Source: Kaiparowitsia implicata GSE-PSE-MK54-09C (GTDB taxonomy: Bacteria > Cyanobacteriota > Cyanobacteriia > Elainellales > Elainellaceae). From it: a stretch of 64,000 bases of DNA. This document shows positions 26,571 to 33,490 of the stretch, piece after piece. The stretch's first letter is position 1; each line of letters opens with the position of its first letter. Made by a program: the position numbers and the translations under genes. The notes under the pieces are model-generated. The model was not told the DNA's origin, ran no database searches, and saw nothing but the letters and a program-made list of their open reading frames with translations. The DNA lies in NCBI GenBank assembly GCA_019359435.1, contig JAHHHI010000077.1:1-64000 (forward strand), read 5' to 3'.

Positions 26571-27134
26571 CTATTCAGTTCCCGTCAGGCCCCGACCCCC
26601 CACTCCGTCTAGCAGAATGCGGCAGCGGCCCGCCGCCCGGCTAGCCACCACATCTGAATCAGGGCAAATGTAGGCGGCCAGCAATGCCCCCTGGCGGTCA
26701 AACACGCGGGTGTTATAGCCATAGCCTGCGCCCGCCGTGCCAAAGTGGTTCACAAAGCCATAGCGCTCCATGTAGTTAAACAGGCTCCACACCTGCGCGT
26801 TTACCACTAAATCAACCCGAGGGGGGATCTCTGCATCTGCAGGAAAGGCGAACCAAGTGGTCAGCAATTGCCCGCCAAACTGTTGATCAACCCACCACAG
26901 GCTTGGCAACGTCAGCCCCGTCTGCGAGATAGTGGTGGCAGACACAACGCCAGGTTCTAGCGGCGCAGCAGACTCAAGCAGCGCCGGGTTAAAGGGATTA
27001 CCCAACAGAATTAACGTTTGGCGGTCGAGCCCGGTGGAGGCGATCGCCCCACTGGGCATTCCCAGCCCAACGATCAGTCCGGCCAGGCTGCTGAGAGTTG
27101 TGGCGATCGCACGCTGCATGGGTCGTATTGGCAT
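26571..27134 (-). CDS. Hypothetical exported protein
   Basis: A 187-residue protein I cannot name. The N-terminus (MQRAIATTLSSLAGLIVGLGMPSGAIAS) is a typical signal peptide, so the product is probably periplasmic or secreted. The mature part is compact, with the words TISQTGLTLPSLWWVDQQFGG, AQVWSLFNYMERYGFVNHFG and DRQGALLAAYICPDSD, and ends GRCRILLDGVGGRGLTGTE. The length and even composition suggest a small globular domain conserved in cyanobacteria. It is convergent with the binding-protein gene, only six bases separating the two stops, with no obvious terminator between them. Confidence 0.6.
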   Translation of the reverse strand: MPIRPMQRAIATTLSSLAGLIVGLGMPSGAIASTGLDRQTLILLGNPFNPALLESAAPLEPGVVSATTISQTGLTLPSLWWVDQQFGGQLLTTWFAFPADAEIPPRVDLVVNAQVWSLFNYMERYGFVNHFGTAGAGYGYNTRVFDRQGALLAAYICPDSDVVASRAAGRCRILLDGVGGRGLTGTE

Positions 27135-27704
27135 GTTTGAATCAAGTTTGAAGCAAGGGCAAGCAGTCTAAACGGGCGACGTTATCAGCCAACCGGCTGG
27201 CGTTGATTGGAATCACGATCCCGTTTACAAGCTCGCCTTTAATTGTAGGCGTTCTGTAGAGTGCTCTTGATGCCGCCCCCGCCTGTCTACAGAGGCTGTC
27301 GTCACGGCTAGAACCTGCGCTGCATTCCAACGCAGAGGTCAGGGCTGAGGCAATGTCCTTCGGCAGACATATCCGCATTGATAAGCCGTATTAATCAGCA
27401 GTGATCCCGCAGGTGCAATCGGCGGTTTGCTCAATGCAGGGCTGATTTATATAGAGGAACAGGTTGAGAAATGGCCTAAAGCCGTGCGATCGCCCCGCAG
27501 CCTCCTAAAATAGGGAGGAGTAAAAAATGACGAATTAACATGCGCGGGTGAGCAGCGCCAACCGCCCAGTAAAGCGCCACAGCGATTGCATCGTTAACGA
27601 TAGGCTGCTCGCTTTACGCGATCTGAGCCTGTTCTAACTATTCCGAATTCTACGGTTTTGAATTCTACAGTGCTCTGATTGATTTCCCTTATCCCCCACC
27701 CTCT
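27135..27704. other. Intergenic region, about 570 bases
   Basis: This is the upstream region of two divergent genes. I see no RNA gene. A 78-codon minus frame at 27142-27378 lacks supporting features and is not called. Confidence 0.4.
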
Positions 27705-29108
27705 ATGCTTGTTGCCTTACCCGACGCCAAAAGCCTGCTCACCGATCTGCTGGCGCGCTACCGTCACCGTGCCGACTTTCTCTCAGTTCGCATCGAAGAA
27801 GCAGAAGGCACTGATATTTTACTGCGCGGTAGCAAGGTCGAAACCCTCAGCGAGGGCATTTCAGTCGGCGGGCAGGTGCGCGTCTGCCACCAGGGCGGTT
27901 GGGGGTTTGCCAGCTTTAACCGCCTAGAGCAGTTGAGCGATCGCTTAGAGGAGGCGATCGCCGCCGCCCATCTCGTGGGAGATGACGAAACATTGTTGGC
28001 CCCCATCCCCATCTTGCAAGACGCATACCATCTGCCCCTCACGGGGAGTGACCCCCGCCACATTCCCCTTGCCCGCAAAAAAGATCTGTGCCGCCACTAT
28101 GCCGAGATTCTCCGCAGTTTGGATGACCGCATCACCACCACCTCTGTGCGCTACGGCGACAGCACCCAGCGCGTGGTAATTGCCACCTCAGAAGGCACGC
28201 TGATTGAGCAATCTTGGTCAGATATGGAAATGCGCTTTGCTGCGACCGCCCGCCATAGCGACATGGTGCAAACGGGGCGCGAAACCACCGGCTCTCGCTG
28301 CGCCTATGAAGATCTAGAGCAGTTAGACGAGCAGGTGCGGAGCGCAGCCCAGCGAGCAGTGGATGCATTGGCCTTGCCCCCGGTTAAGGGCAATACCTAC
28401 ACCGTCGTGATTGATCCCATCCTAACCGGGCTGTTTGTGCATGAAGCCTTTGGCCACCTGTCAGAATCTGACATGATCTATGAAAACCCCGACCTCATGG
28501 AAGTGATGACCTTGGGTCGGCGGTTTGGCTCGGATGAGCTGCAAATTTTTGATGGGGCTGCACCGCTCGGGCATCGGGGCAGCTATGCCTATGACGATGA
28601 GGGCGTGCCGGCCACCACCACCCAGCTAATTCAGGATGGGGTGCTGGTGGGGCGGCTGCACTCGCGCGAAACCGCTGGCAAGCTCGACGAAACCCCCACG
28701 GGCAACGCCCGCTGCCTCAACTATCACTATCCCCCGCTGGTGCGCATGACCAATACCTGGATCGAGTCGGGCACAACCCCCGTGGCTGATCTGTCGAGCG
28801 ACATTCGGGAAGGCGTCTACGCCCGTAACTGGATTGGCGGCATGACCAATGGTGAAATGTTTACCTTTACTGCTGGCGAAGCCTGGATGATTCGCAAGGG
28901 CGAGTTGGCGGAACCCGTGCGAGATGTGACGTTGTCGGGCAATGTGTTTACGACCTTGGCCGATATTGAAGCGATTGGGGATGATTTTTTCTGGGATGAG
29001 TCGGGCGGCTGTGGCAAAGGCGGTCAGAGCGGCTTGGCGGTCGGATGTGGTGGCCCGAGCTTGCGCATTCGCAACATTGTGGTAGGCGGTGAGGCTGTAG
29101 AAGATTAG
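27705..29108 (+). CDS. tldD: Metalloprotease subunit TldD
   Basis: A 467-residue TldD, catalytic subunit of the TldD/TldE protease that degrades unfolded peptides and matures some modified peptides. The zinc motif HEAFGH (HExxxH) lies at residues 246-251, followed by LSESDMIYENPDLM. The C-terminal Cys/Gly-rich segment SGGCGKGGQSGLAVGCGGPS is characteristic. Length is normal. The TldE partner is not in the window. It is followed after about 115 bases by the hydrolase-fusion gene on the same strand, with no terminator visible between them. The ATG at 27705 has no strong ribosome-binding site. Confidence 0.9.
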   Translation: MLVALPDAKSLLTDLLARYRHRADFLSVRIEEAEGTDILLRGSKVETLSEGISVGGQVRVCHQGGWGFASFNRLEQLSDRLEEAIAAAHLVGDDETLLAPIPILQDAYHLPLTGSDPRHIPLARKKDLCRHYAEILRSLDDRITTTSVRYGDSTQRVVIATSEGTLIEQSWSDMEMRFAATARHSDMVQTGRETTGSRCAYEDLEQLDEQVRSAAQRAVDALALPPVKGNTYTVVIDPILTGLFVHEAFGHLSESDMIYENPDLMEVMTLGRRFGSDELQIFDGAAPLGHRGSYAYDDEGVPATTTQLIQDGVLVGRLHSRETAGKLDETPTGNARCLNYHYPPLVRMTNTWIESGTTPVADLSSDIREGVYARNWIGGMTNGEMFTFTAGEAWMIRKGELAEPVRDVTLSGNVFTTLADIEAIGDDFFWDESGGCGKGGQSGLAVGCGGPSLRIRNIVVGGEAVED

Positions 29109-29222
29109 GACGCATGGGCGGTTGAATCGCGCGGTTGTTGAGCCAGCGGCACCCTTTGGTCTGCCCGCTGCAATTTAGGTTAGGATTTGGCAGCCATCTA
29201 CTGTTCTGTGCCGTCCTCAGCC

Positions 29223-31709
29223 ATGATTTCATCTCATCTGTCCTCGATTGCTCAGCGCTTAGTTTCTGCCGGAATTAGCCTCGTAATGGGAGCGGGGGGG
29301 CTGGCGCTGCTGGCGCAACCCGTTCGCAGTGCCGAGCGCATCACCACCTTTTTGGGGCCGCTTCAGCTCACCGTGTCGCTAGATGCACTAGAAACATTTG
29401 TGGAGGAGGGGACGGCCTCAGGTACACTGGCGCTGATGCTGCGGGCCGTGAACGAGCCGACTCGTGCTCAACTGCGCCAAGGCTTAGGGCGATCGCTCAC
29501 GGTCAATGCCGAGACGGTAGCCCGCATCACCTACGTGCCGATGGTCGAACAGGTGTTGCAGAGTGCGGGGCGAGCCTTCACGATGCCGTCGGGGCGCAAC
29601 GGCTTTTCGGGGCTTCGGTCAGCGCTAATCTTGACGGCGGCCAACCAGCCGGAGGGGTGGACGGCTATCGACGTGCTGCGGCAGTTTCCGGGAGACGAAG
29701 TGCGGGTGGATTTGCGCTATCTGCAGGCGATCGCCCGCGAACTCTCTGCGGTGCTCGTGCATCGCGATGCGGCGGTTGAGGTGATTCGGCAAGCGGCGCA
29801 GCAAGAGGCCGCTGCCCAGCCCCTGCCCACCCCGGCTCTAGCCGATTTGAGCCAGCCCGGCCCCTACACCTATCGGCGTGAGCAGTTGAGTTTCGACATC
29901 CGCGCCACCCGCGCCACCCTCCAGGGCTTGGCCACTCGCTATACCCTCCGCGCCGACGCCTACCTGCCTGAGGGCGTCTCTGGCCCAGTGCCCGTCGTGG
30001 TGTTTTCCCACGGCTTTGGCGGGCGGCTCACCGATGGTGCAACCGTAGCCGACCACCTCACCTCCCACGGTTTTGCGGTGCTGGTGCCCGAGCATATCGG
30101 CACGACTGACACCTTCCGCAGCAACTTCTTGCAGGGACGCTCGGGTGACATCATGAGTCCCATCGAGTATGTCAGCCGCCAGCTCGACATTATTTACATG
30201 CTAGACGAGTTTGAAGCTCTAGCCGAGCGGGATCCCGCCTGGGCGAATCGGCTCGATTTGCAGCAGGTGGGGGTGATTGGGGCCTCCTTTGGTGGACTGA
30301 CCACGATTTCTGCAGCAGGCGCTAGCTTCAATCCGGCGGAGTTTGATGCCGCCTGTGCAGATGGCCTAACTCAGTTCAACCCGGCCTTTTTGCTGCAGTG
30401 CCATGCCCGCTTTTTGCCCCCGACGGAGTATGCGTTTACCGACCCGCGCATCCGGGCGGCCTTTGCGCAATATCCCATGGGCGCGACGCTCTATGGCCCG
30501 GCGGGGATGGCAAATATCGAAATCCCCACGCTGATTCTGGCGGGAAGCCACGATCTCTTAGCCCCATCGGTGTATGAGCAAATCCCGATGTTTGCGTGGA
30601 TGAACTCTCCCGATAAGTATCTGGCGATGATGGTGCCGGGGAACCACTTCTCGACCAGCAGCCCCAGCAATCTGGAACTGGTGCCCAGGGCGCTGCATGG
30701 CCCCGATGCCAGTATTGGACGCGCATACCAGCGATCGCTCAGTGTGGCATTTTTCGGCACCTACCTGAGTGAGGAGCCCGACGCGTCGCCCTATCGGCCC
30801 TATCTGACGGCAGCCTATGCCGATCGCATGAGCCAGCCTGAAATGCCGATCTATGTCGTGCGATCGCTCCCCCCCGATCAGCTCAATGCCGCCTATGGGG
30901 GAAATTTCCCGACTGCCGTGACTGCAATAGTTCCCTCAACGACCTCGGCGTCTGTATTAGAAGATATTCAGCAAACAGGCCTCTTGCGGGTGGGCATTCG
31001 CACCGACTCGGCTCCGCTGGGCTCCATTGATCGCGAAGGCCGCTGGGATGGCTATTGCTTTGACCTAGCGACCGCGCTAGCGCAGCATGTATCTCGAAGT
31101 GAAGGGAGCGGCGATCGCCCCTTGGGCATTGATGTCATTCAACTGCCATCAAACGCCAGCACCCGCGCCGATCTGGTGCAAAGCGGCGCGGTGCATCTGG
31201 AGTGTGGCCCCAACGTGATCGAGGAAAGTGACCGGGGCGTGGCGTTTTCAGAACCGTTCATGGTGTCGGGAACCCAGGTGCTCGTCAGTGCGGCAACGGC
31301 AGAGGCGGTAGATTTAAATCAGGGCTTGGCAGGGCTGGCGGTGGGGGTGGTGGATGACCGCACCGCGGCTAACCTGCGGCAGCGCTATCCCCAAGCGGAG
31401 ATTCGGGCGGCTGAGGAGCTAGATCTGCAAGCCCTGCTGAGCGGAAGCCTGGATGCCGTAGCCGACGATGGCCTGCGGCTGCTGGGCGAAATCGCTCGCG
31501 AGGGAGAGTCGCCGACGGCGTTTGCGCTGGTGCCCGCGACACCGCTCTCCTGCAACTTTTATGGACTGCTGCTGCCTGCGGGCGATCGCCCCTGGCAGAC
31601 CACCGTCAACCGGTTCCTGCGCAGCGAGGCCGCTCTGCAAGCTCGCCGCGATTGGCTGGGCGACTTTTCCGACAATGCCCTCACCACCCTCGACTTCTGC
31701 TTCCGGTAA
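29223..31709 (+). CDS. Exported DUF1400/alpha-beta hydrolase fused to a solute-binding domain
   Basis: An 828-residue protein from ATG 29223 (MISSHLSSIAQRL). A signal peptide (~1-37, ending LLAQPVRSA) precedes a DUF1400 domain (AERITTFLGPLQLTVSLDALE), common before cyanobacterial secreted hydrolases. The alpha/beta-hydrolase spans ~220-560, with oxyanion-type VFSHGFGG, nucleophile GASFGG (Ser355), Asp444 in GSHDLLAPS and His475 in GNHFS. From ~578 to the end is a second domain of the SBP_bac_3 kind (ILEDIQQTGLLRVGIRTDSA… WDGYCFDLATALAQ… VAFSEPFMVSGTQVLV… VADDGLRLL). Hydrolase alone is known; the C-terminal fusion is unusual and suggests ligand sensing or product capture in the periplasm. The frame is continuous across the junction. 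Confidence 0.82.
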   Translation: MISSHLSSIAQRLVSAGISLVMGAGGLALLAQPVRSAERITTFLGPLQLTVSLDALETFVEEGTASGTLALMLRAVNEPTRAQLRQGLGRSLTVNAETVARITYVPMVEQVLQSAGRAFTMPSGRNGFSGLRSALILTAANQPEGWTAIDVLRQFPGDEVRVDLRYLQAIARELSAVLVHRDAAVEVIRQAAQQEAAAQPLPTPALADLSQPGPYTYRREQLSFDIRATRATLQGLATRYTLRADAYLPEGVSGPVPVVVFSHGFGGRLTDGATVADHLTSHGFAVLVPEHIGTTDTFRSNFLQGRSGDIMSPIEYVSRQLDIIYMLDEFEALAERDPAWANRLDLQQVGVIGASFGGLTTISAAGASFNPAEFDAACADGLTQFNPAFLLQCHARFLPPTEYAFTDPRIRAAFAQYPMGATLYGPAGMANIEIPTLILAGSHDLLAPSVYEQIPMFAWMNSPDKYLAMMVPGNHFSTSSPSNLELVPRALHGPDASIGRAYQRSLSVAFFGTYLSEEPDASPYRPYLTAAYADRMSQPEMPIYVVRSLPPDQLNAAYGGNFPTAVTAIVPSTTSASVLEDIQQTGLLRVGIRTDSAPLGSIDREGRWDGYCFDLATALAQHVSRSEGSGDRPLGIDVIQLPSNASTRADLVQSGAVHLECGPNVIEESDRGVAFSEPFMVSGTQVLVSAATAEAVDLNQGLAGLAVGVVDDRTAANLRQRYPQAEIRAAEELDLQALLSGSLDAVADDGLRLLGEIAREGESPTAFALVPATPLSCNFYGLLLPAGDRPWQTTVNRFLRSEAALQARRDWLGDFSDNALTTLDFCFR

Positions 31710-31772
31710 AGAATCAAAACGACTGATTATCAAGGGTTGTAGCCTTACCGATGGAATTTCAGGTCTAGGAGT

Positions 31773-32495
31773 TCAGTCAGGTAGTTTGATCATGCGATAG
31801 GTGCAGCGCCGGGCACCTGCCACAATATGTTCGGTGCGTTCTATCTGCACCGACGATCCTACAATCTGCTGAAAGACCTCCTGCTCGCGATCGCACAGCC
31901 CCGTGCAAGCTGTCGCCGCCGCGCAGATCGGGCAGTGATGTTCAATCAATAGAAACGAGCCATCTGCCTGGGGTTGCACCTCGGCCATATAGCCCTCCGC
32001 CGTGCGCAGTTCCGCCAGCGCCGCCAACTTAGCAGGCAGCGTTGACTGCGGCGAAATTTGAGCATGATAATCCACCAGTTGGTTCCGCGTGCGGATGTCG
32101 AGCAGGCGATCCAGTCCCGCATCGCCAAAGGCTTCGGCCACCGACTGCAACAGCCCCAGCGTTAGCTCCGCATAGCCCTCGGGAAAAAAGCGATCGGCAG
32201 CAGGGGTTAGCCGCCACAGCTTAGCCGGACGCCCCATCGCCCGCGCCTCTTCCTCAAAGCTGACGAGGTGCTCGTCTTGCAGTGCATACAGGTGTTGCCG
32301 CACCGCCATTGCCGACACGCCCATCACAGCGGCCAACGCCTGGGCATCCATTGCCCCCTCTCGTTTGAGGCAGTGGATGATGGCTCGGCGGGTGCGTGTG
32401 GCCTTGGATGTAGCCTTGGATGTGGCCTTGGATTGAGACGTTGATGATTGACTCGACTGCTTTGATGCGTTAGATGGGGTTTGAGAGAGTGCCAT
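31773..32495 (-). CDS. SufR-like winged-helix regulator
   Basis: The preferred start is ATG 32495 (MALSQTPSNASKQ), giving 240 residues. Residues ~1-40 are Ser/Lys/Thr-rich with a KATS tandem repeat. A winged-helix domain follows (AIIHCLKREGAMDAQALAAV, MAVRQHLYALQDEHLVSF). The C-terminal part has the Cys-rich motif HHCPICAAATACTGLC, as in SufR [4Fe-4S]-binding repressors, and ERTEHIVAGARRCTYRM at the end. It is not beside suf genes but divergent from an SDR gene, so it may be a SufR paralogue rather than the suf repressor. Palindromic CTTTNNAAAG sites lie in the shared promoter region and in its own promoter. Confidence 0.75.
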   Translation of the reverse strand: MALSQTPSNASKQSSQSSTSQSKATSKATSKATRTRRAIIHCLKREGAMDAQALAAVMGVSAMAVRQHLYALQDEHLVSFEEEARAMGRPAKLWRLTPAADRFFPEGYAELTLGLLQSVAEAFGDAGLDRLLDIRTRNQLVDYHAQISPQSTLPAKLAALAELRTAEGYMAEVQPQADGSFLLIEHHCPICAAATACTGLCDREQEVFQQIVGSSVQIERTEHIVAGARRCTYRMIKLPD

Positions 32496-32501
32496 GTGAA
32501 C

Positions 32502-32530
32502 AAAGTAAAGAAAACTCTTTACAAAGTCAA
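32502..32530 (-). promoter_or_regulatory. Putative promoter of the SufR-like gene
   Basis: On the minus strand TTGACT (32530-32525) is followed by 17 bases and TACTTT (32507-32502), a moderate sigma-70-type promoter. The operator-like CTTTACAAAG (32517-32526) sits across the -35 end and spacer, which would suit autorepression. The 7-base inverted repeat GTAAAGA/TCTTTAC at 32505-32522 overlaps it. Confidence 0.4.
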
Positions 32531-32573
32531 GAGGAATGGCTATGATGCTTTCTAAAGTTTTTTCTTTAGAAAG
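32517..32573. promoter_or_regulatory. Cluster of three CTTTNNAAAG operator-like palindromes
   Basis: CTTTACAAAG (32517), CTTTCTAAAG (32548) and CTTTAGAAAG (32564) all fit CTTTNNAAAG. The last two also form a perfect inverted repeat of 10-base arms with a TTTTTT spacer at 32548-32573. They lie in the divergent region between the SufR-like regulator and the SDR gene; the natural guess is that the regulator binds them. The published SufR site CAAC-N6-GTTG, as I recall it, is not seen here. Confidence 0.5.
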
Positions 32574-32586
32574 TGGGGGGATGGTC

Positions 32587-33306
32587 ATGGCAGGCACGCC
32601 AAAGAAGGTGGCAATTGTGACGGCGGCGAGTCGGGGAATTGGGGCGGGCTGTGCGCGGGAGCTAGCGGCGCAGGGCTATGCCGTGTCGCTGATGGCGCGA
32701 TCGCCCAGTATTAACGACCTCGCACAAGCGCTGGGCGGCATTGCTACTCAGGGTTCAATGGCCGACCCGCAAGACTTGCAGACACTTGTGAACCACACCC
32801 TCAACACCTGGGGACGCATTGATGCCGTCGTGAACAGCTTTGGCGATCCGCCGCGTCCCGATTTGCTGTCTATTTCTGACACCCTATGGCTAGACCAGTT
32901 TGATCTGCTGTTTTTGAGCGTCGTGCGGCTGATGCGGCTGGTGACACCAACTATGCAGCGGCAGGGGGGCGGCGTAGTGGTGAATATTTCGGCTTCCGAC
33001 TCGCGAGAGCCATCATTGGGCACTCCCTTTAGCGGCACCTTGCGGGCAGCTATGGAGGGCTTTTCAAAGCTGTATGCCAAGCGCTATCGGAGCGATCGCA
33101 TCCGCATGATTTGCGTGGCCCCCTTCTTTGTCGCAGACAGCCTCGCAGAGCTCGACGGGTGGGAGGTTCCCACAGATCTCACTTGGGGACGCCCCGCCAC
33201 CTACGCTGAGTTCGCGAAGACTGTCGTGTTTCTGATCTCCGACGACGCGCAATTCATCTCCGGTACAACACTAAAGGTTGATGAAGCCTATTCAGCAGCA
33301 CTGTGA
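32587..33306 (+). CDS. SDR-family protein lacking the usual catalytic YxxxK
   Basis: A 239-residue short-chain dehydrogenase/reductase. ATG 32587 is preferred because GGGGGG lies six bases upstream. The N-terminal cofactor motif TAASRGIGAG (variant of TGxxxGxG) and the words AVVNSFGDP and NISASDS (the catalytic Ser region) are present. At the position expected to read YxxxK the sequence is PFSGTLRAAM, so Tyr is Phe and Lys is Leu or Arg. The C-terminus keeps the family's FLISDDAQFISGTTLKVDEA. NAD(P) binding is likely, but classical dehydrogenase activity is doubtful. It is divergent from, and probably regulated by, the SufR-like protein. Confidence 0.75.
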   Translation: MAGTPKKVAIVTAASRGIGAGCARELAAQGYAVSLMARSPSINDLAQALGGIATQGSMADPQDLQTLVNHTLNTWGRIDAVVNSFGDPPRPDLLSISDTLWLDQFDLLFLSVVRLMRLVTPTMQRQGGGVVVNISASDSREPSLGTPFSGTLRAAMEGFSKLYAKRYRSDRIRMICVAPFFVADSLAELDGWEVPTDLTWGRPATYAEFAKTVVFLISDDAQFISGTTLKVDEAYSAAL

Positions 33307-33490
33307 CTGAACTAGGGCTGGCACAGTTGAACTCTGCACAAGGTACGTATGGCCGTTGACGTGAGATGGGTGTAATTTAAGGCCGCTATTTCATCACGGA
33401 TGAAACAGATGGCAACAGATTTAACTCTATGCTTTGAAGTCACCAGACTAGAATAGTGAGCAATTGTCTTTAATCCTTCAGCCGTTAGCA

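Noticed and set aside
27142-27378. 78-codon minus frame
   Set aside because: No support from ribosome-binding site or domain; it lies in a divergent promoter region.
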